A DNA stretch of 64,000 bases, from assembly GCF_028476545.1 (NCBI RefSeq), contig NW_026732354.1, forward strand, positions 62,001 through 126,000, written 5' to 3'. Both the position numbers and the translations under genes were made by a program. The notes beneath the pieces were generated by a model. It ran no database searches. It saw only the letters and a list, made by a program, of their open reading frames with translations, and was not told the origin of the DNA. The number at the start of each line of letters is the position of its first letter. Positions within the stretch are counted from its first letter, which is position 1. This DNA is from Physella acuta. Lineage: Eukaryota > Mollusca > Gastropoda > Physidae. Shown piece by piece: positions 49,050-64,000 of the stretch.

Positions 49050-50285
49050 AGGCTGGACATTTTAAAACAGCCAGATAAAATTTTCGTTAACACAGCCAAA
49101 CTTAATCAAAGTAATGAAAAACAAAAAACCTAGATCTGTGTATGAATTTTAATGCACAAATGAAAGCATTAATAAGCTGTTGGCATTCTAACAGAAAAGA
49201 TGCACATCACTTACCATGTGAAAATATCTGATTTGTGATTTCTCTAAGCGTTATTTAATAGATACATTTTAAAACTTAAAATCCTGTTATATAAAATGTA
49301 ATGTTGACCCATAGCAATCGGAATCGGAGTATCATTTTGTACTAATAACTAAGGTATTGAAATACGATTACATCATATATTATAATTTAATGGGGGGGGG
49401 GGGGGGCTTATATATTTTAATGGTTTGGATAGGGGCGTTACTCGACGAAGAGGTTACTATAGGAGCATCTTTAGGTTACGCCCATACTTATAAAAATCCA
49501 CATGGAGTTGGCAGGGTGGGGATGGGGGTGGGGAACTTAAACCTTCCGAGGGTGAACACTTAATAGTGTGTAGCTTGGTATATTTGTTTATTCTTATTAG
49601 CATCGGGATGTTCCAAGCTACAACAGGCAACCATATTGGCTCAAGAACTTGAAGGAAGACAATGTTTTCTCGTTTTGTTGTTGTTTCTGTTATGTCTTAG
49701 CTTATAACATTCGCGGTATATTATTAGCCACTTTGAGGAGATGGCATGTTAAGATTGTTTGTATTTGCATATATTTAGAGTATTTTCATGTTTACATTAC
49801 GCTTTAAACTATAGTCTGCGTTAGTTATATTGAGATTAAAATGTGAACAAATAGTACACAAAAATCTGTAGCTGAGGAATGATTGGGAGGGAAGTGACAC
49901 ACATCACGGTAAGAACTTCAAGGTTAGGTAGAGTATAAAAAGTGGGGATTAGGAAAGTTTGGGGGTCCATTCTTCTACAGACAGCCATGACTTATTGAAG
50001 TTCAACAAAAAGTAAAATAATCGCAAATACTGACTTTGTTTTGTTTAATTAATAATCACATTCAAGTATCGACACACCCTAACTCCGCACCAGATTGTCA
50101 AGACCATACCACAATGAGTAAGTGGCTCACCACTTCGTATTTTAAGTGCAATTAGTGATACATTTTTTGGGTGTCACCATTTTTATGTCAAAAGACTGAT
50201 TTTTGCAACTCCGCTCCACACGTTTCTCAATTCGCAGACCAGATTATTTATCGGATAGTGAACGTCTCAGAGCAGGTAGAGATAC
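49050..50285. other. Spacer between TMEM97 and the first metalloproteinase
   Basis: The two genes are divergently arranged, so this spacer probably holds both promoters. A G run lies at about 49391-49407. No conserved promoter motif can be claimed by eye. Confidence 0.4.
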
Positions 50286-56047
<5,762 letters not shown>

Positions 56048-56129
56048 CCAAAAAGCAAAAACACGGCTGACAAATAGAAGGTACCACTGACCAATAGAAA
56101 GCACTACTGACGAACAGGAAAACTGCATT

Positions 56130-56255
56130 TTAATCCAGAATGTTATTAATTAACTTACTGAAGTAAACCTAATACAGGATGTTATTAATTAACTTACTAA
56201 AATAAACGTAATCCAGAATGTTATTAATTAACTTATTAGAATAAACTAAAATTCA
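56130..56255 (+). repeat. Three-copy tandem repeat in the 3' flank of MMP gene 1
   Basis: Units of about 45 bases with gttattaattaacttact and an a-ataaa core; the second copy supplies aataaa at 56201-56206. Repetition would multiply poly(A) signals. Confidence 0.8.
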
Positions 56256-56259
56256 AAAT

Positions 56260-57547
56260 CTATTGATTATTGAGTTGTATTTTATATTGATTCTTAAATG
56301 TATAATTAAAAAAAAAACACTTTCTATTGGTTGATAAATGTTTCTTTATTAGAAAAAAAAAAGACGACGAAGCAATTGGAATTTTTTTTCTAGCACAACT
56401 AAAAAGTTTCAAAGTTGATTAAAGGAAGTTTAAAAATAACATTTTTTATACGGAGTTTGCAAATTATTCCTTTCGTTGTTAAATTGTAATTTTATAAAAC
56501 CCTGTTAACATATTCATCGGTTTTCAATGTATTTTATTCTAAGAAGTAAGAAAACTCATTGTTAACATTTGTTAATTTGATAAAGGTTTAACGACTTAAA
56601 TCTATATAAAGCATGTACATGGCAACTGCCTACTTTTAGAATGTAAACTGTTGCAATTCATATTCAAAGATTTCTATTTTTTTTTTTTTGTTTTTTTGTT
56701 AGTCACAGAAAATATAGTTTGAATAATACGTTCGAAAATCCGCAATTTGTAAACAGTTAATTTTTTTTGGCCAGATTAAACTCATACAATATCGTCTATT
56801 TGGCTCAAATTTAGCAAGGGAACTTTGAAGACGTCTAGATTTGGTTTTACACTGAGGCGTCGCAAGGCGGGGGCGGGGGGTGCGGACCGCACCGGTGACA
56901 CCATTTAGGGACGGTGATACCAAAACAAAAAAATGCACGATATGTTGAATACTTTTTTTGGCCAGTTCATCGAATGGTTAATTAGAGATAAACAAGTATT
57001 TTAAGTACATAATGACGATCACAACAAGGGAAGGGTGACACCATGACGTAACCAAATAAATATAGAGAAAATAATGCTACATCCAGCTGTATTAACAACT
57101 AACTATAGGTAAACATCCTTAGATTAAATGCGAGCTTTTACCAGGGGGGGGGGGGGAGTATGAAACCAACTGCAAAATTAGAGGGAAAAAATAAGGGGGG
57201 GGGGAGAGGGACACCATGAGGTGCCGCACCGGGTGACACCCGACCTAGCGACGCCACTGGTTTTACATGGTGAACAGGGCGGGTAGGTGGTGGATTTGGG
57301 AGGTAAACGCGGTTAAGAGTTGGGAACGAAATGCACTACATCGCCTACATCTTATCCAATGTTGAAACTCGACAGTCATAACACAAGAGTGAGTACTCAT
57401 CTTCAAGTTGTATTCCCGCCCCACCTACTTCCGTTGGTTATATAAAAACTTCTATCTATAAAATTAGTCTTGTTTATCATCATGGGGAAGAAAAAAGAAG
57501 TGTAGGGAAGACTGTGGTGTGTAAGTGTTAGACTGGACATTTTTAAA
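56260..57547. other. Spacer between the two metalloproteinase genes
   Basis: AT-rich 3' flank, then the hAT-like MITE at 56852-57259. No gene found. Confidence 0.5.
56852..57259. mobile_element. hAT-like MITE (CAGTGGCGT family)
   Basis: Ends ctgaggcgtcgc and gcgacgccactg; flanks repeat gttttaca exactly (56844-56851 and 57260-57267). It carries two inverted blocks of gcaccgggtgacacc type and G runs. Confidence 0.82.
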
Positions 57548-58924
57548 ATGTGTGTGGAGGACGCTAACATGCGGTGTTGTCGTCTGGTTGTTTGTCTGCT
57601 GGTGTTTGTATATGTAGGCGGTTGTACAGGTGAGACGGTTCATGTACCACGTGATGAGTCGACAGGTGTATTGGTTCCAGGTGATGCTATCATAGGTGAG
57701 GGGAATGTAAAACAAAAGAATGTCTCGGTGACTCGGGGAGTTGAAGAAACAGGAGATCACTCATCAACTGAGGTGGTTAGAAAAGTTCACTCATCAACTG
57801 AGGTGGTTAGAAATGTTGGAGATCACTCATGGATTGAGAACACTCAACAGAGCTGGACAGACGGCCTGGCTTCCACAACAAGTTACGACGGGACGGGGAA
57901 AACACAGGGAAACGACTCACTATCTCAGGTGTTTCGCAAACCTCGCGACACCAAAGGTGTTTCAGGTGTTGTGGATAGTGTGTTGAATTTCTTCGCCAAA
58001 GGGAAGGTAGGAACTAACTATAATATTCGCTTAAAATTTATTTATATCATTTTGTTCTCGTCGATTTCATTTAATTTTTTAACATAATTAGCAGAAAAAG
58101 ACTTTAATTGGGTTTTATATATTAGTGAGGTAGTTCAGGTGCATGGATAGAAGAGCGGGGTGAGAGGACATTGTGTTAGAGCGGAATTTATCAAAAATTT
58201 ATTAAAAAATGAAACTTTCTATCTTATAAAAAATACATTTGTCTTTGTAAATACATACATCTTAAAGTATCAAATTGTGTCCTCACCTCTAGGCGTTTCT
58301 GGAGAGGTTTGGGTACATTGAAGATGTCTTGTCAGGGGCCACAACCCCTGTTGGAGCTATCAAAAATGCACTGAAGTAAACTTTTAATAATTTCCTATTG
58401 TAGTTAGCGTAGTTTAAGTAACCTCAGGCTATAAGTGTGTTGATTGATTGGCATTGATAGGAGTGGCATCAAATTGATGTTATTGATCTAATTAAAGAAC
58501 AGTGTTTTCAATTCATCGATCTAAAGAAATCAAACTAAAACATCATCGATAAAAGGGCAACTGATCAGTGAAATTGGGGTTTGTTTGCTAATCGAAGTCA
58601 ATATTTTAATATAATCTTCACACATAATGTCTAATTTTGTTGGAGGAAACATCTCCAATAAACGAGATATGAGCGAAGAAGCCAAACTATAGGAATATAT
58701 AAAGGTCTAATTTTTAAAGTACCTGACTTAAGTTTTCCTGTGATTTGACTTCTAACGTCAGATCTTTCCAAGACTTCAACGGTCTACCTGTGACAGGTGA
58801 GCTCGACCTAGCTACCGTCACCAAGATGCTCCAGCCCAGGTGTGGCCTGCCTGACGTCATCAAACCCGGAAGTCGATATGCCTCGGTGCCTTCTGGGTAC
58901 AGAGCTCCAGGGTCTGCAGAGATG

Positions 58925-59720
58925 AGAGGTAGGTGTCGTGTAGGGGTGGGTAGGTGTCGTGTAGGGGTGGGTAGGTGTCGTGTAGGGGTGGGTAGGTGTC
59001 GTGTAGGGGGGGGGTAGGTGTAGTGTAGGGGTGGGTAGGTGTCGTGTAGGGGTGGGTAGTTGTCGTGTAGGGGTGGGTAGGTGTCGTGTAGGGGTGGGTA
59101 GGTGTCGTGTAGGGGTGGGTAGTGGGTAGGTGTCGTGTAGGGGTGGGTAGGTGTCGTGTAGGGGTGGGTAGGTGTCGTGTAGGGGTGGGTAGGTGTCGTG
59201 TACAGGTGGGTAGGTGTCGTGTAGGGGTGGGTAGGTGTCGTGTAGGGGTGGGTAGGTGTCGTGTAGGGGTGGGTAGGTGTCGTGTAGGGGTGGGTAGTTG
59301 TCGTGTAGGGGTGGGTAGTTGTCGTGTAGGGGTGGGTAGTTGTCGTGTAGGGGTGGGTAGGTGTCGTGTAGGGGTGGGTAGGTGTCGTGTAGGGGTGGGT
59401 AGTTGTCGTGTAGGGGTGGGTAGGTGTCGTGTAGGGGTGGGTAGGTGTCGTGTAGGGGTGGGTAGGTGTCGTGTAGGGGTGGGTAGTTCTCGTGTAGGGG
59501 TGGGTAGGTGTCGTGTAGGGGTGGGTAGTTGTGGTGTAGGGGTGGGTAGGTGTCGTGTAGGGGTAGGTAGGTGTCGTGTAGGGGTGGGTAGGTGTCGTGT
59601 AGGGTGGGTAGGTGTCGTGTAGGGGTGGGTAGGTGTCGTGTAGGGGTGGGTAGGTGTCGTGTAGGGGTGGGTAGGTGTCGTGTAGGGGTGGGTAGGTGTC
59701 GTGTAGGGGTGGGTTCAATA
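58925..59720 (+). repeat. Donor-seeded minisatellite (MMP gene 2, exon 3)
   Basis: Starts at the donor itself (gagaggtaggtgtcg): about 36 units of 22 bases built on gtaggtgtcgtgtaggggtg. It decays into longer diverged units to about 60290. A 470-codon antisense frame through it is an artefact. Confidence 0.94.
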
Positions 59721-60295
59721 TCGCTGAGTATAGGTGTGTTGTAGGGGTTGGCTCAATAGACACATCTGAGTGTAGGTGTCGTGTAGGGGTGGATTTAATA
59801 GACATCTGAGTGTAGGTGTTGTGTAGGGGTGGGGTGGGTTCAATAGACACAGTTGGTTGGTAGGTGTCGTGTAGGGGTGGATTTAATAGACATCTGAGTG
59901 TAGGTGTTGTGTAGGGGTGGGGAGGGTTCAATAGACACAGTTGGTTGGTAGGTGTTATGTAGGGGTTTGATTGGTTGACACAGGTGATAGGTAGGTGTCG
60001 TATATGTGTGGGTAGGTGTCGTGTAGGGTTTGGTTTGGTGGGCACATGTGATAGGTAGGTGGCGTGTCGGGGTGGGTTCAATACAGCTGAGTGTAGGTGT
60101 CGTGTCGGGGTGGGTTTAATAAACACAGGTGAGAGGTAGGTGTCGTGTAGGGGTTGGTTTGGTAGGCAGAGATGGGTGTAGATGTCGTGTATTAGACACA
60201 GGTGATAGGTAGGTGTCGTGTAGTGGTTGGTTCAATAGACACAGCTGAGAGGTACGTGTGCTGTAGGTTTTGGGTTGGTAGGCAGAGCTGAGTGG
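59721..60295 (+). repeat. Decayed continuation of the MMP gene 2 array
   Basis: Longer units with ggtgtcgtgtaggggt joined to caatagacacagct-type sequence. Confidence 0.8.
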
Positions 60296-60750
60296 TTTGT
60301 ACTCTATAAATAAATTAGGTAGTTTATCTAAACTAGTACAATCTATGCTGTTTGTGCTAGTATTCTATAAATAGCCTTGGAGTATTTGTTGCCTGGTTTA
60401 GTGACGCTGCTGATGACACTTAAGTAATTAAAAGTATAACAATTATGAATTTGATGCACTCTACCCAAATCTATACCGAGACTTGACTTGGCTTGCATCG
60501 ACAGTATAACAATCTACACGTAGTACGGTATAGTCTAGACCAGCCATACGTATCTCATGTTAAAATCTTAAATCACATGCATTTCTTCTCTAGCCAAGTG
60601 GCCGAAAAATGACCTCACCTACAGACTGGTCAGCTACACGAGAAAACTGGGTCAAGGCCAAGTGGAGTAAGTCACGTGACAGTAAATATAAGTATAGAAC
60701 TTTCTAGTTATATCCCCTTCAGTAAAGGTATAGACAGCTTAACAGCTTAC

Positions 60751-60802
60751 CAGTGGCGGAACTAGAAAAAAAAGGCTCCCCCGCAAAGAAAAAATTAGGG
60801 CC

Positions 60803-60887
<85 letters not shown>

Positions 60888-61719
60888 AATCTATACCCTA
60901 ACTCAGGGATCGGCAACCTGCGGCTCGCGAGCCGCATGCGACTCTTTTGATGTCAAGATGCGGCTCTCCAGCTCCTTGCACAAATACTAATAACCTTAAC
61001 AAAAAAATTAAATGTTTGAAATAAAAAAATGTTAGTGGCTCTTTAAAACCAGGGAAATTTTGAAAATTGTAACTTTTGGCTCTTCCGCTTCAAAAGGTTG
61101 CCGACCCCTGCCCTAACTTAGTAATTTGGCCTACTATATGACCATTCTGAGAGAACGAACCAAACAAATTTAGTCCAAACCCATCTTGGGCTACAAATTG
61201 TTAATGTCATGACCACTACTAATAAGGCTGGTCAAAAATATATAAAGACGTAAGCTTGATTCGTGAAAGGTTTCTCGCGTTATGTTTATTTTTTTCATTT
61301 TTGGCTTTTATAATATCAATTTTGAAAATATTGATTTTTATAGCTATACCATTGTTTAGTACGTCTTATTTAAATAACAATTCAGAGAATCAATTGCTTT
61401 TTAATATACATAGTACAAAACTATTTAAATGAGCTTCGTGGGCATACCTATTTTAAAGAATGGAAGTAAGTCATGGACGTAGTTTGAATATTTGCCTACC
61501 TTTCAAACTATAGCTCTTGTAGATTTTAAAATATTTTTCTACGCAACAATCTCTGCTATAGTAGACCTGTTTTTTTTTTTTTACAAAACCACTTTCAAGA
61601 TGCATGAAAAACATAATTTTTGAAAAAAAAAATCATTGTTTTTTGGTCGGAACTGGGCCCCTACACGTCCTGGGCCCCCCCGCATTGCGGGGTCTGGCGG
61701 TATGGTAGTTCCGCCCCTG
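60751..61719. mobile_element. hAT-like element in intron 4 of MMP gene 2
   Basis: Ends cagtggcggaactag and tagttccgcccctg with cagcttac exactly duplicated at both sides (60743-60750, 61720-61727). It contains an (AT)n run (about 60806-60886) and a nested hAT-like MITE. Same end family as 24599-26252. Confidence 0.85.
60904..61110. mobile_element. Nested hAT-like MITE (cagggatcggcaacc ends)
   Basis: Ends cagggatcggcaacc and ggttgccgacccctg, a near-perfect inverted repeat, flanked by ccctaact on both sides (60896-60903, 61111-61118). Inserted into the element at 60751-61719. Confidence 0.88.
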
Positions 61720-61724
61720 CAGCT

Positions 61725-61728
<4 letters not shown>

Positions 61729-61795
<67 letters not shown>
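61729..61795. repeat. (AT)n microsatellite
   Basis: Pure AT run just right of a hAT-like element in MMP gene 2. Confidence 0.92.
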
Positions 61796-61799
<4 letters not shown>

Positions 61800-63139
61800 G
61801 AGCTTCTTTAAAAAATCAATTAGGCAAAGAATTATGCAAATATACAGATACTTGAACGCAAGTAGTTGTCTTCAATATATAATAACGATCTACACATAAG
61901 ATATAAACAAAAGTGGAAATCGTGGGTCTAGTTATTCATTACAGAGAGACAAACACTAATTTAAATCATAATTGTAAAAAATTAGATAATCGAGTACATA
62001 GAGGACAAATGCAGTATGTCCACTTTTTTTGTGAAATCAATGTACCTTATTACTTATATTGTCAATAATGCAAGCTACAAGAACACTCATGTACAATGTC
62101 AGAAAAGTAGAATGCAAATATTTTATGTATGTTTAAACATAATATTTTTGCACTATTTTAAAATTGGAATGAGATTTGTAAACTCATTTTTCTCGAGATT
62201 ATATTTTTTTGGAAATACTGCATTGTCCTCTATACACTCGTTATGTTAGGTTAAGTATATTACTAAGAACCAGGCACCGCCCACGTTAAGCACCGGTAAT
62301 TGTAAGCCCATCAACACTACATCCAGCTTTGTCATATATAGTGGTGACGTCATTTTTTGCGTTGCAGCGACGCCATCGCTAGAGCTTTCCGGAAGTGGTC
62401 TGACGTCACACCCCTGGTCTTCAGGCGAGGTCAAGGAGCGGTGGACATCAACATAGGCTTCACTCGGGGTGACCATGGGGACGGCAGCCCCTTTGACCGA
62501 CAAGGTGACCACTTTGGCTTATTTTAGAAAATGTTTTTTTTTCATAGCTGTATCCAAAAAAAAAAGATCATTCATATAACAGTGGCATTAGTAGAGCTGT
62601 TAAATCATGGGTTAAGATAATAATTGAACGGATTTTGGTTTGGGTTAGGGCGTAACGAGTTAGATTACAAACTAAAATTATATTGCATTCATAATTAAAA
62701 GTTTACTTCACAATAATAACTCCTTTGTGAAGATTCCATTACATTGGTATTACTTCATTCAAAGATGAAAACTATGTATATCTAATATTTAAAAAAAAAG
62801 TGTTAGCTTTTTATGAATGTTTATTATCGACCAATGCCCCCCCCCCCCCCCCCCCCCCAGGAAACGTACTAGCCCACGCCTTCTTCCCTGGCTATGGTGA
62901 GATCGCTGGTGACACACATTTTGACGACGACGAGGATTGGACCGTCAACTCACCGCAAGTAAGATGTAACGATCGTTATGATTGGTCGATAATTTCTGAG
63001 TTCGATTATCTCGTCCAATGGCATTATTAGATACTATTTTACTCCAACATTATTTTCGTTATAAATCTCTAAAAATAAATTCTGGTATCAAAACCGCCAT
63101 TTAATGTTGATCTTCATTAACAAGACTCCACTGTAAAAA

Positions 63140-63395
63140 AAAAAATCTTTCGGGAGCTTGAAATTAAACAAGTGATGTTCAGCTGAGTTTTTTAAGGCAA
63201 CAATAGGCGCAATGCACCGCCTCCCCGAGCTAGTAAATTGCCCCCCCCCCCCTAACACCACTCCTCGGTCAAAATATATAATTTAAATCGAGAAAATATA
63301 TTTTAACCAGTGTCCGCCCCCACCCCTGAAATTTTAAGTTAGCCCCCCCCCCCAACCCACCTCCAAGGAGGATTGAAATATTCCTTCCGGGGTCG
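63140..63395. mobile_element. Degenerate C-rich hAT-like MITE
   Basis: In intron 6 of MMP gene 2. Contains C runs, aaccagtgtccgccccca and gaaattttaagttagccccc, the core of the CAGTGTTTCTTCCAG family in inverse orientation. Ends are worn. Confidence 0.5.
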
Positions 63396-63733
63396 AGAGC
63401 AGGAGCAGAATGCTAGAGAAATGTATACTGAGTACAGTTAAATATGACTGCGTTAACTATGTACACATGCTTGAGAAATGTATGTTACCTACAGTAGACG
63501 AAGCCGCCCTCAGTTATCACCCTTGTCCAAACAAAAGTTCTTTACTATGAAATTATGATTTTCATAAACACAGGGCGTCAACCTGGAGATTGTCGCCGCC
63601 CATGAATTCGGCCACGCCCTTGGACTTGAGCACAGCCGGCATAAAGACGCGCTGATGGCGCCCTTTTAACGGGAGTATGACCCCAACTACAAGCTGCACG
63701 CCGATGACATTCGCAGGATACAGGAACTCTATG

Positions 63734-64000
63734 GTCATATGTCATTTGTGTCATTTGGGGGAGATTTCACGGTTGTAGGATGTTGTTTAGGGAGCTTGAG
63801 GATGCTGTGGATGTCATTTGGAGATGTTTATGATGTTAGGGATGTATTTAGGGTGATTTCAGTGTATTGGAAGCTTTTTGAGGGAGATTTAAGATACTAA
63901 AGGTCTCATTTGGTGGAAATTTAAGCGTGTTAATTTGTCAATTTTGGGAAATTTAAGCACGTTATGGATGTCATTTGTGGAGTTATGCATGTTACAGGGG
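63734..64000 (+). repeat. Degenerate repeat after exon 7 of MMP gene 2
   Basis: Diverged units with gatgtcatttgg and gagatttaag cores start at the exon end and run to the window edge. It may be another donor-adjacent array. Confidence 0.55.

Larger units (their letters stand above)
57548..63733 (+). pseudogene. Matrix metalloproteinase with in-frame stop (MMP gene 2, 3' end open)
   Basis: Seven exons (57548-58006, 58293-58375, 58762-58928, 60594-60666, 62368-62504, 62861-62958, 63574-63733) mirror MMP gene 1; four have identical lengths (167, 137, 98, 160). The start may be 57548 or, better for a signal peptide, 57569 (MRCCRLVVCLLVFVYVGG). Exon 1 is longer than its counterpart and has a Ser/Thr-rich spacer with an internal duplication (HSSTEVVRKV / HSSTEVVRNV). 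The switch is the canonical PRCGLPDV, followed by [33 protein letters not shown] and ALMAPF. TAA at 63667-63669 then stands where gene 1 has a Tyr codon, and the exon's donor (GTCATA) is poor. All upstream frames and most splice sites are intact, so this is a very young pseudogene, a truncated product with the zinc site, or a sequencing error. Confidence 0.85.

Noticed and set aside
58714-60126. 470-codon antisense frame rich in T, P, H and Y
   Set aside because: It is antisense to an MMP exon and its minisatellite; the repeat unit lacks stops on that strand.

Overview
The window is a piece of an animal nuclear genome: short exons with GT-AG introns, AATAAA poly(A) signals, many transposon remnants, long (AT)n arrays and runs of G or C. 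The gene content (matrix metalloproteinases with a cysteine switch, TMEM97, MTFP1-like genes, secreted chitin-binding proteins) and the repeat style suggest a mollusc, perhaps a heterobranch gastropod; that placement is inference. Exons were assembled by eye from reading frame, splice phase and family resemblance, so boundaries may be off by a base or two.

Layout. (1) 1-18.8 kb: three tandem plus-strand genes of the mitochondrial fission process protein 1 (MTFP1/MTP18) family. A (1495-4596) lacks its first exon here, B (7485-9792) and C (13775-18427) are complete; all share intron phases and the 122- and 101-base internal exons. (2) 18.9-44.7 kb: three tandem segmental copies, each with one minus-strand gene for a small secreted cysteine-rich protein resembling peritrophin-A (CBM14) chitin-binding domains. 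Between the copies lie hAT-type elements, one holding an intact poly(A)-tailed retrocopy of a small membrane-protein gene (25232-25483), and a young Ty3/Gypsy LTR element (33659-38624). (3) 44.7-49.0 kb: TMEM97 (sigma-2 receptor) on the minus strand. (4) 50.3-64 kb: two tandem plus-strand matrix metalloproteinase genes. The first ends in a lysine/histidine/proline-rich tail instead of a hemopexin domain; the second has an in-frame stop just after its Met-turn and runs out of the window.

The most striking pattern is in the introns. At about a dozen exon ends a minisatellite begins at, or within a few tens of bases of, the 5' splice site, and many monomers repeat the donor sequence and sometimes the end of the exon. 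The monomers differ from gene to gene, so the arrays look independently born. Two MTFP1-like genes also have tandem repeats built from their last codons and stop codon. No comparable arrays abut the acceptor sites I examined.

Several families of short hAT-like elements (CAG...CTG ends, often exact 8-base target duplications, internal G or C runs), a tRNA-derived SINE family and a palindromic-ended MITE family fill much of the rest.
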